A DNA stretch of 64,000 bases. It comes from Dendrocalamus latiflorus (lineage: Eukaryota; Streptophyta; Magnoliopsida; Poales; Poaceae). The number at the start of each line of letters is the position of its first letter. Within the stretch, counting starts at the first letter, position 1. The notes under the pieces are model-generated. The model made no database searches, had not been told where the DNA came from, and saw nothing but the letters and a program-made list of their open reading frames with translations. Below are positions 54,476 to 64,000 of this stretch, piece by piece. The stretch covers positions 13,415,014-13,479,013 of the forward strand of contig CM029632.1 in assembly GCA_017311315.1 (NCBI GenBank), read 5' to 3'. The position numbers and the translations under genes are program-made.

Positions 54476-56085
54476 CGCGCGCGCTAAGCTCTTAGTTAAG
54501 TCCCAATGAATAAATGTGCTATTACACTCCACTCCTTGATTTTGATGTAAAATTTTGTTGCCCTAGAAATAATGGTAAGCATACTAGCGATAAGTCCACA
54601 TCTAAGTGCTATAATTAGTCTTGCTTAGACACTTGGGGCATTAAATTGCCCTAACGTCATTTCAAATATGAAACTTGTATTTGGGCAATCATTGGATATA
54701 AATGACTGGTATTTTGAAATGAAAGGATATTTTGATACCTAAAACTCTAAACTTGCTTAAGTATCTGGATGGATGGTAAGAGTGGTTGGTGTAGATATAG
54801 CACAAGAATGTGACTTGTGATGGAATCGCCCAAATAACCATAGGAACTTAATCTTGTAACCCCTTTCCAATGTAAAATAGTGCAACCACAAGTCTATAAT
54901 GGGTATGTCCTAGCCAACTAATTGGTATCCTAGCGCTGGAAGCGCGATCTGGTGGAACACGGTCATGTGAGCTGGACAAAAGTCTTTGATGTGATGGCGC
55001 AAGGGGGGCTTCCGGAGTCAGTGGATAGAACCCCACAGCGGTGGAAACCTTAGTGGTGTAGCCTTGCTGTGGATATGTATTGTAAAGGCCTTGTGGTGAC
55101 CATCTTGATCTTCATGTCTAAGGAAACATATGGAATATAACAAGTCGTTGTCTCTTGTGGGTAAAGTATGTGATTTTTGCAGAGTAAAAACTCTTCGAAC
55201 AGCTGTACCCATGGTCATGGGTGGGTATGAGAATTTACTCAAGTTAGCGTCTATTTACAAAAATGAACTATGTGGTTAGGATGAAAAACACGAAGGGTAG
55301 AAAGAACCCTAAGTATTGATTTCTCCTGGGAAGATACAACCCAATGATTATAATGGTGGATAGAACCCAAGTATCAAAAATAGCATATAGTGGATGGAAC
55401 CTGCATCTCTAATATTATTGCACTGTTTCACATTCTTTAGAAAACATAGTTTAGTTAAAAATGCTAAGTCTAAGGAATTTCTACTTATTGTAATTTTCAA
55501 CCGAAACCCTTAGCAAATAAAAGAACCCGAGCTTTCCTTTGTTAAGCCATAAATCTATATTATTGTATTCTATGTGTTGGCCCACTGAGCATAGTTGTTT
55601 GTGATCACCCTCGCCCACTCAATTAACTCAGAACCTATGGATCAAGACTACTACACTTACTATGCCGCTTCCATACCAGACGGAGAAGAAGACGGTGGAG
55701 ACTAGAACGATAGTAGTGTAGTCCTTGCCTCTATTAGATAGACTTTGATGGTGATTGTGTGTATATCTATTATCTAAAATTTTGGAGAATAGTAAGGCAT
55801 CCTTTACCCTCAGTCGTTTCCTAGTGGCAAGGTGTGGCCTCACCTTTTGCTTCTCGCTTCCGTTCCACTCTTGTAAAGTAAACATTTAGCCTGATCGGTC
55901 CGTTATGTAAATTCTACCCGATATAGGTTATTTAAACTTTGATGTGTAATATAAGTCTTGGTATGGTTCATGCGATGTATAAAATGCTTCAGTAATGTAT
56001 CTGTGAACACTATTTACTGATCCAGAGAATAGTGCGATGGAATCTGTAGAGACCTGAATATGCAAATCCGGGCTGTTCTGTGTAT
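51871..56085 (+). mobile_element. Plus-strand LTR nested in another LTR
   Basis: Starts TGTAACATCTC directly after CTAGTC (51865-51870) and ends ...ATTCTGCA before CTAGTC (56086-56091), which would be the target duplication (5-6 bp). Structure: AT-rich start, GC-rich middle (52400-53600) with overlapping ORFs, AT-rich part, a compound microsatellite at 54383-54484, then a 1.5-kb tail. The phrase GTGCAACCACAAGTCTATAA followed by TGGGTATGTCCTAGCC at about 54891-54925 has an inverted counterpart at about 57020-57055, so the two LTRs are related. No polyprotein domains seen. Confidence 0.5.
54383..54484. repeat. Compound (AT)n(GT)n(GC)n microsatellite
   Basis: A continuous run changes from AT (54383-54444, about 30 units) to GT (54445-54467, about 11 units) to GC (54467-54484, about 9 units) without interruption. 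The last two parts alternate purine and pyrimidine perfectly. Confidence 0.95.
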
Positions 56086-56091
56086 TCTGCA

Positions 56092-59000
56092 CTAGTCCAG
56101 GATCACACCAGTGCACACCAGGATCACACCATATCACAATTTACTAAGAAAAGACTCAAATATTAATTAATTATCAGAGTTGTGACTTTATGGCCAAGCG
56201 TACAAATAATAGCCTGAAGGGCTTAAGAAACTAGCAGCAGAAAACGAAAATAAGCGTAGTAGCCATTCGACATGCCCACAGGCAACCGACTGAGGAGCAA
56301 AGTCCTAATTCGTGAAGCTGTCGAAGGATCCTCCTCCAAATACCTTTAACTGATGTGATTCTTCTTTAGTAACTGAGCAAATATGGATATAGCCATGTGT
56401 ACATAGAGTACTCAGCAAGTCTTTTGTAACAAAGATGCAATATAGTATGCAAGGCTTATCAAAGGATGACTAAATGATTATTTTGCTAAAAGTGATAATT
56501 TAGAATAAATACAACAAGTCGATTGAAAATGCAATTTTGGAAAGGACGTATATAAATAATTAATGAATCAAAGGATTGTATGAACCACAAGTGAATTAAC
56601 TATTCACTTTCCAATCAAATTACTCTCAACCCGACCAAGATTTTTATAAAAACATATCCCTCGTGTGAAATCACCGAGCATTGTCCATAACCAAGGACAC
56701 AACTATTCAGATAGTTTTACAATCTGTAGAGGTTGTACAAGTTTACCCACAAGAGATAAGTCATCTTAATAACCAACATGCTTGCTTAGGCATGAGACCC
56801 AGATAATTTATTACAAAGCATTTACCTCACTCCGATCTAGCTAGACACCACCCACTGAGGTTTCACCGCTGAAGGCTTACCACTATAGTCAGAAGCCCCC
56901 TTTTGCACCATATGAGTACAGTAAATCCCTGTGCCTCACTGTGAGTAACTTTAGTAACCCTGTTACTCACTTACCACTAGTGATATCTAAACTAAATCTT
57001 TGTAAATTATTCGGCTAGGTCATACCCATTTAGATTTGTGGTTGCACGGTGAGACTCAAATCAATGGCATCAAAGTTAAGTCCTTACACAATCCCCAACT
57101 GAAGCATCCACATCTCAATGTGCAAACTGCACCCCCTTTACTACACAATCATTCGCCCAAGTGAAAAGTATTTTATATAACCAACACCAATGACACTATC
57201 CATGTCATGGTGCACAAATTTTATAACTGTGATTGACCACCATGATTGCATATCTCATTAAGTCAAAATTGATTAATTGATCATATGTGATGGTAAGCCC
57301 AATGTACTATAGTAAGCATGGCTATGCAATTTAAATGTACAACCTATGTGACAACTAGTATTGTATCACTAGATAATTACCCATCCTATGGTGACAATGG
57401 AATCATGGTGTTCAAATTATCAAGGTGGAAATTAATCAAGTTGGACAATAATCACTAAGTACAAAGTTTTGTATTAAAATAGCGATGCATCACAATTTAA
57501 AACAAAATAATAAATAAATATATTTAAAAATTAGGTTCAACATGATTAAATGATATGACTTACCTTGGCCTTGCTCAGTTACCAACTCTGGATCTTCTGG
57601 TGGTGCTTTTGCTCCTTCGAAGATGTGATATAACAAGAGAGAAAATGATTAAGGTACAAATAAAATCAAATTAAATTTAAATAAACTCTAAAAACTTCAA
57701 AATTAGAGTAAAAATATAGAGCTCAATTTTACATGAATTTAGGAAAAAGAATCGAGTCAATCGGAGTTAGGACGGAGAAGAATGGGCTCTTGGAAAATTA
57801 ATCAGCTGGAAAATACTAGAAATTGAGAAATACTACTGTGCTATAGACCGGGTGCACGGAACAGTGGGTTTATGGTAGACTCGGCTAATGGAACATTTTT
57901 CTTGGATGACTGGGCTGTTGACGCGGCATCTAAGGCTGACGTGGCTGCGGAGGTGGCATGGTGATGTGGTTGACACATGGCGTGCTGGTGTGGCTCTCGA
58001 CGTGGCCTTAGGAATGTCCCGGTTGGCTGCCGTGGCGAACATGTGGACAGAAACATGGCAACCACATAGGATTAGGGTTGAGGTGGCTGCTTGCATGGCG
58101 AGGCTGACTTGACTCGGCTCGACTCTATGGCACGGCACTACAGGCAAGTGGGCCTGGTTTGACAAGGATGTAGTGCACTGTGGATGGGGTTCACAAAAAG
58201 ACGAAGGGACGTGGATGACGTTGGTGTGGGATGGCGTCACTCAGCTGATGTCAGCGACGTGAAAACCAAGACAACTCTATGGTGATCGAACGGTCAGCGC
58301 ACGGACTGAGGGGGCAGTAGACCAAGGCGAGAGGTGGCGCAGAAAGCGGACGATAGTGCGACTAGCTGGCGGCCCACGACGAGACAATGGAGAGGGAGGA
58401 TGGGCTCGGCGACTCACCAGCGACGGCTAAAATGACGACGGCGAGCCGGTAGGTGACGAAGGCGGCGAAGCGGACAAGACGGAGATGAGGCGGCTCTGAT
58501 GCAAACGTTAAGACATGGTGAGAGCGAGTGGCTGCGGGACGCGGAAAACGAGAGACGTCGGCCGGTATTGTACATGGATGTCGAGGTCCCTAGGGCGAGC
58601 ACGACGAAGTGTCTGAGGTGGACACGAACACTAAGACGGCCCCGACCCGGACGTGGCGGTGTCTCCCGAACAAAGAAGATCCACAGTGCACATGCCCCTC
58701 GATGCGTGACACGTGGCCACCAAGGATATTAGGCGGCTAGCGCGAGACATGGGCCTATGGCTGACACGTGGTGAGGCGCAAAATGGGCAACTAAGATAAG
58801 GTGGGTCGAAAAACTTATGGGCCAAGGCAGAGAGAGAGAGAGAGAATGGGCTAGATTTAGATTTTGGCCCAAAGGCTTTTAGGACTTTTAGGGGATTTTC
58901 TAATTTTGAAGATTGAGATAAATTCTTTTGAGCTCTAGAAAATAGCAAATAAACTCAAAAAATTCCATAAAATTCAGGAAAACTCCTTGAAGGACAAGAA

Positions 59001-59162
59001 CCCAAATAAAACATATTCTTAATTAAATAAAGTTTATTTTATTCATATTAAATCTTTTTAATTTTTGAAAATCATATTAAGCTTTAATTAATTCAAGAAA
59101 AATCCAAATGGTTATTTTTATTTTTAAAGCTTCAAAAAGGCTCAGAAAATCAGGATGTTACA
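56092..59162 (-). mobile_element. Antisense LTR, right part (5' end of the LTR at 59162)
   Basis: On the minus strand it starts TGTAACATCCTGATTTTC and has an AT-rich lead, a GC-rich segment (58800-57830) and an AT-rich 3' half, the usual order for long grass LTRs. With 50686-51870 it would total about 4.25 kb. The outer flanks (ATAAT and AAATC) do not match, so it may be truncated or recombined. Confidence 0.5.
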
Positions 59163-60850
59163 AAATCATAGAGGATTTTGAATGATAAATTTGGGGTCTA
59201 ACACAATCTCATTTAACCGAGACAGTCACTTAGTCATCATCGTAGTGTCGTCGTAGATATCATAAATAGGAAGATAAATTTCACATAAGTTGTTAGATTA
59301 TGCAGGTAGGTCTAGAATATTTGTGATAATGAATAATTGATAATATTGCTTATTGATGTTATTTGAGACGTGTGGCGTGTGTGGACTTATGTCGGTCAAA
59401 TTGGAAAGAACTTGTGCTAGGGAAAGATATTGCTTTGGTCTTTGCATGTGTATGATAACTCAAAGGTAATCGTGGTCTACGGTGAGGACTGGGAGATAGC
59501 TTGGTAGAAAGTTATGGTCCAGAGGGTCAAGGATACTGGAGGAGACATCGTGCTCGAGTTGAGGCGCGTGAAGATCAAAGATGGATGATACGTGTTGAAG
59601 CTACGAAGGTGCGACCGGAGGCTATGACACGTGATAATTTTGGAGTGTCCAAAATTGGGTAGTGTGAAAAAAGTTGAAAACCCCGTGTTACGTATGGGTT
59701 TCGGATCTCTTATTTGTTGAAATTAGATAAGAACTCATAGTCTTAGGGATAACATCATGGTTTGGATCCTAGACTATAAATAAAGATGGAGTTAGGAGCT
59801 AACCCTAAGGCTAAGGGATATAATTTCCATGTTAGGGTCCGATGTAGGGTCCCGAAGATCCCTACATATAACATATACTAGCAGCGGAAGCGCGGCGCAA
59901 CGCCGTGCTAGCTATTACATGGACCAAAACAAAAGAGTGAGCTGTTTATATATAACCCTGTAGCGACTTTTTTCTTCAAAAATCTACTCTGGTCACTCAT
60001 TTTTGAAAAAAAATAAACCCTTCTTCAAGTTTGGAAGGCATGGTAGGCGACATTCATTTTTGAAAAAATGGACCCTTCTCCAAGTTTGAAAGTCATGGTA
60101 GGCGATATGTATTATCCGCCGCACCACCGTAGCTCAGAAGGTCGGGTGGCCCGTGGCTAGGCGGAGATAGACGGCGTAGGGAAAAACACGTGATGACTTT
60201 TATTTTTTTGTGTTGTGGCGTAGGGGAAACACATGCGTTAACTTCCAATATTTTTATTGCGTAGTACGGAATGAATTGGAGCGGCAAATTTATATAGCAT
60301 GTTAGTGGTTCAATTGAAAGTCTTGTGTGAAATTTTTAGCTCATTTGGATACAAATGCTCGCTTGTATGGTTGGCGTAGACGAACGACGTGTGTTGACTT
60401 TCATCATTTGTTGTACTAAGGGCACTCCTAATGGTCCACATCAGCTGATGCCCATAGCTTTAATTAGTCTGCTACATAAGCAAAAATCTGATGTGGAAGC
60501 ATATTTAAGGTGAGAGTAATGTCTCATGCAAGTCATCACCTTTTTTAGAGGACCAAGGCAGATGAACAGCAGAATAAACCCCATTGGATGAATTGGATGT
60601 CCATAGCAGATGTTTTGTGGGTCTTACTGGATTTTATGTGCTTGTAGGCTAGCCGATTAAAAGCAAAACATGTAGATTACAAGATTAAAATATAGAGTAA
60701 ATCACAATATATGTAATAATAATGATATTGAAATAAAACACATAAACACTATCCATTGGAATAGTTGTATGTAAACATTTATTTAATCCATACTCTCTCT
60801 TCATAAACATTGCTATGGAAACTACCTATTGGGAATGCCCTAAATAATTA
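59163..60850. other. Intergenic; LTR-like scrap, possible Helitron terminus, tandem duplication
   Basis: 59690-59870 has a TATA box (ACTATAAATAAAGATGG) and LTR-like composition. At 59883-59915, AGCGGAAGCGCGGCGCAACG followed by CCGTGCTAGC resembles the GC-rich hairpin near Helitron ends. At 59990-60108 a unit of about 55 bp (TTTTTGAAAAAA, CCCTTCTCCAAGTTTG, CATGGTAGGCGA) is tandemly duplicated. No gene seen. Confidence 0.35.
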
Positions 60851-60863
60851 GTGCTAATTAAAT

Positions 60864-61177
60864 GTGATTAGGATTAAATGGAATACTATTATTTTAGTGC
60901 TTTAATTAGCACTAATAAATCACTGTTAGTGGTAATCAATTGTGCTTAACTTTAATCAAGTGTGCTAATCAATGGTGAACAGCGCTGCAGTGCTACAACG
61001 TGCTACTGCAGTGGAGCCATGCGATTAGGATTAAATGAAATACTATTAGTTTAGTGCTTTAATTAGCACTAATTAATCACTGTTAGTGTTAATCAGTTGT
61101 GCTTAACGCTCATTAAGTGTGCTAATCAATGGTGAACAGCGCTGCAGTGCTACAACGTGCTACAGCAGCGGAGCCAA
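60864..61177. repeat. 157-bp tandem duplication
   Basis: Two consecutive units begin GATTAGGATTAAATG at 60866 and 61023. Each runs through TTTAGTGCTTTAATTAGCAC, TCACTGTTAGTG, TGTGCTAATCAATGGTGAAC and AGCGCTGCAGTGCTACAACG. Identity is high with scattered substitutions. Confidence 0.9.
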
Positions 61178-62063
61178 GAACGTGCCACGTGGACGCAAGC
61201 GTTGGCCCAGAATCCTCAGATTTAATATAGGGTTTAATGCAAGGGCAGGTAACTGAATAGAAGGAAGTGTGCTACTGGTCGTACGATGTTTCAGCTAGAA
61301 ATGCCTTCTCGTCATTTGGATCTTTTCTCTTGGATTTGCTCGATGCTACTATGTTAAAAAAAAATGCGAATCAGCCAGCTTATGTACTCTGATAACAGAT
61401 ATAGCACTTGTAAAATTAACTTGGTGTGTTAGGCAGAGATTTGTGTTTCCTATTAGTTTGAACTGGAATTGTCTGTACTGTTGTTGTTCGGTAAGCCCGA
61501 TGGCGGACACCGCATCCACAAAGGGTTACTTCTATTTTCCTGTCAAGAGAAAAAAAATACAAACAGGGATGTTTCCGAGTTTGTTTTTGTTGTTTTGGAA
61601 TTAGACCCTGCAGGAACAACCCAATGCGCTTCTTTGCAATAGAAACTTTAATTTTCCAACCCAACAACATTCTTAGTTGAGTTCATTCTTTAAGAGGAGT
61701 TTTTACTAATTCTCCTAGCAGAGCTTAAATTATTTCCTACTTACTTTTCTCCCATAGGAACCAAGAAAAACAGGAGCTGCACGGATTCTTGTTACACTTG
61801 TGTGTACCCTTTTCACCTTCGCCACCATATTAATCACAAATGGCTCACCAGCGCCAAAATTAATGACCACACGCTACATTGGGATACAACGCTATTGATC
61901 CTACAATAATTAGCCTCATCTTGAGGGGCACTACAAAATCCTTTCAAAATTATACCTACAACACCATGTACTTCGCGATGCAAAGGCAAAAAATTTAAAT
62001 CAAACTGAATCATTTATTTAGTTTCTCCAAAGCTTGTAATAGTCTCACAGAATTTTGCGTATT
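61178..62063. other. Intergenic; includes the 3' flank of the minus-strand terminal exon
   Basis: No ORF above 85 codons with recognisable content. The part immediately left of 62064 probably includes the 3' UTR of the disrupted minus-strand gene. Confidence 0.35.
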
Positions 62064-62197
62064 TCAAGATAAGAATCCGATTTCATCTTTGGCTTCTTGC
62101 TGGGAAAGATAACTTTCAAGTGCTTTGACATATTGGAAATCAGGCCCAAACAAGTGAGAAGCACAAGCTGCCTTTGAAGCCATGAGCTTGCAATCAC
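62064..62197 (-). CDS. Terminal exon of an unrecognised gene (partial)
   Basis: A minus-strand acceptor (TGTTTTTACAG at 62208-62198) is followed by an open frame entered at phase 1: DCKLMASKAACASHLFGPDF, QYVKALESYLSQQEAKDEIG, FLS, stop at 62064-62066. Codon choice and amino-acid content look like real coding sequence, unlike the surrounding AT-rich DNA. A partner exon probably lies at 63008-63187 or beyond the window. I do not recognise the family. Confidence 0.5.
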
Positions 62198-63007
62198 CTG
62201 TAAAAACACAAGAAACTTTTTCAGCTGCGATCACATCACAGGCGTCTAAAAGATATCATGCCAAACGGGGAACATATGCATGTGTTGATAATTACAAAAA
62301 TTGTGATTTTTGCACCATCATGTCATCCTACTTTCTCTTGAAGGAAGCACTGTACCAATTCATAGATTTATTATTGGCAGTTGGGCACACAACAATCCTG
62401 TGGAGTTGATATCTCTACATTCTTTCATCCAAAAATATAGATTTCCGAACAATTAGTACATGCTATGCCCCATTGTATGTTCAGACAGACTCTGTAGCCT
62501 AGCTCTTTTATCAGCATTCAGCAAGGAAAATACCATAGGCAAATTTAGCAGATCTAGCTCCATGCATTGCGTGGCTGACTTGTTCCATACAGGAGAACCT
62601 CACGAGTCATGATGCGATGATCATTTGAAGCATAGCAAAGGAATAGCAACAACCAAGACATTGCAACATATGCCTGGCAGATACTCTAACAGCCGGCTCA
62701 AAAATATGTTTACCAGTGACAACCTTCTGTCACGGTAATAAGGAACTATTAGTTCAAACCAGCATAACCTAATATTAAACTATGGGCTGGGGTCCACTGT
62801 ATAAAGAAATTTGACACTTCATGTAAACGTGGACTGACAAGCAAACCAAGAGTGTAAATTCCAAGTATCAGTAGAATCTGAACCAAATCAATGTTAATGC
62901 TGATAGCATTTACTGTCTGACCCAATTAATCACAATGGAGGAAGGGAAGCATCATGCGATTTTACATCAGCAAATGACTAAATTTGAGGAATAAGCAGCT
63001 AGCTGAA

Positions 63008-63187
63008 ATGATGGTTCATCCACCATCTGCATCGGACCTTCCATGATTCTCTTGCATGTCGCTCAAAAAAGGCTGAAGAAAAACTACTAGAAGCTGTGAT
63101 TGCTGCATCTCCTTGAACATTCCATGAAATACAATCCTCGTATTCAGTAGTCCAATTAGAAAAAAGCCGAAGGAAGGATGATACAAG
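63008..63187 (-). pseudogene. Exon-like segment of the same gene, abutted by a copia LTR
   Basis: One minus-strand frame stays open from the LTR border at 63187 to a TAG at about 63001: LVSSFLRLFSNWTTEYEDCI, SWNVQGDAAITASSSFSSAF, FERHARESWKVRCRWWMNHH, FS. The richness in Trp, Arg and aromatic residues and the lack of low-complexity sequence argue for true coding DNA. No good GT donor in the phase needed by 62197 was found near its 3' end, so another exon may intervene. The copia LTR begins exactly at its 5' side, so the exon is probably cut by the insertion. Confidence 0.45.
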
Positions 63188-63315
63188 TGTTATGAATAGT
63201 GATTGTATTTATCATAAGGCCAATGGGTCAGTATATATATACGTATAGGTATAGAATATATGCAGATAATCTCTTATACAACAGAAAAATATACAGGTAT
63301 AATACACATCTAACA
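63188..63315 (-). repeat. Short (128-bp) 3' LTR of a Ty1/copia element
   Basis: On the minus strand it begins TGTTAGATGTG and ends TTCATAACA, giving TGTTA/TAACA inverted ends. It is preceded on the minus strand by the polypurine tract GAGGGGGATG (63316-63325). The 5' LTR lies beyond the right edge. Confidence 0.8.
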
Positions 63316-64000
63316 CATCCCCCTCAAACTTATAGTAGATTAACAATATTAAGTTTGAAGAGATAGAAACTGTGTTGAGCTCTGGTCTATACCTTTATGA
63401 AGAAGTTTGCTAATTGAAGCTCTGAAGGCACGTACTGAAGATAACAACCTGATCCTGCATCTATGTCTTTATATGAAAAACATCAACACCAATATGCTTT
63501 GTAAACTAATGCTTCACCGGATCTTTAGCAATGCTAATAGCACTTGTACTATTAAACAAAAGAGAAGTCGGTGCAAAAATAGAAATACCAAAATTCTCAA
63601 GTAACCATCGTAGCTAAATAACCTCTGCAGTCAACAAAACCATAGCTCGCAACTCAACCTCAACACTCGAACGAAAAATTGATGTCTGTTTCTTAGTCTT
63701 CCAAGCGATGAGAGAACTAAGAAAAACATAATAAACAGAGATAGGCCGGCGATCAGAGGGATCATAACCCAGGTGGCATTAGAATATGCTTAGAGCTGTA
63801 AAGAGCTGAAACGAGGGAAAAAGAGACGATGAGAGAGAGTTCCACGAAGGTATCATAGAACACGAAGAAGATGACTATAATGGAGCCGAGTAGGAGCAGA
63901 AACAAACTAACTTAAGATATGCATAGGGTATGAAATATCAGGACGAGTGACACCAAGGTAAACAAGACTCTCAACATGATGACGATAATGAGTAGGATTA
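63316..64000 (-). pseudogene. Decayed Ty1/copia reverse transcriptase/RNase H, 3' end
   Basis: Minus-strand translation across several frames gives copia landmarks: VESLVYLGVTRPDISYP, FVSAPTRLHYSHLLRVLWYL, RGTLSHRLFF, ATWV, then in other frames SLIAWKTKKQTSIFRSSV, VELRAMVLLTAEVI and YVPSELQLANFF. Several stops and frameshifts break it, so it is not functional. It continues past position 64000. Confidence 0.8.

Noticed and set aside
1..64000. CRISPR arrays, operons, bacterial promoters or terminators
   Set aside because: The DNA is plant nuclear; regular spacer-repeat structure is absent.

Overview
The window looks like nuclear DNA of a grass (Poaceae). Three multi-exon plant genes have GC- and alanine-rich first exons grading into AT-richer later exons, and the space between them is packed with MITEs, Mutator-like elements (MULEs) with long terminal inverted repeats, and very long LTRs. 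I see no tRNA, rRNA, CRISPR or bacterial-type feature. All exon structures were read by eye from splice consensus and reading frame.

Genes. (1) 596-8297, plus: Golgi alpha-mannosidase II (GH38, 1178 aa), four exons, with a GC-AG intron that carries a complete antisense non-autonomous LTR retrotransposon (3214-5158, TSD CTATA). (2) 10360-13854, minus: a 620-aa TORTIFOLIA1/SPIRAL2-like microtubule-associated protein in four exons. (3) 43043-46260, plus: an unrecognised 257-aa coiled-coil protein in eight exons, ending in a CPGC motif, with a U12-type AT-AC last intron and a perfect five-unit heat shock element just upstream of its ATG. (4) Near the right edge, minus: one convincing terminal exon (62064-62197) and a second exon-like stretch (63008-63187) of an unrecognised gene, abutted by the short LTR of a decayed Ty1/copia element that runs off the window.

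Mobile DNA. A MULE at about 20495-22594 holds an intact two-exon GRF-zinc-finger-like gene on the plus strand, convergent with a decayed transposase-like N-terminus on the minus strand, an arrangement like MuDR. A second family of long-TIR elements sharing GTCCGG-rich arms occurs at about 17345-19415 and 37156-39152, with a diverged end at 1-225. A third long-TIR element lies at 27371-28655. At 36470-36875 there is a nearly palindromic foldback element with a 9-bp TSD. Smaller elements are a hAT MITE with 8-bp TSD (20281-20457), two Tourist-like MITEs (24829, 40039) and A-rich repeats (23.2 and 41.8-42.2 kb). Long LTRs occupy 29309-32790 (solo, TSD GATAT), 46444-50199 (antisense relative of it), and 50686-59162 (an antisense LTR with another, plus-strand LTR nested at 51871-56085).

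Layout: mannosidase gene 0.6-8.3 kb; TOR1-like gene 10.4-13.9 kb; transposon-rich 14-42.7 kb; coiled-coil gene 43.0-46.3 kb; nested LTRs 46.4-59.2 kb; tandem repeats and small elements 59.2-62.0 kb; disrupted gene and copia element 62.0-64.0 kb. The genes look like independent housekeeping or growth genes; nothing suggests they form one pathway.
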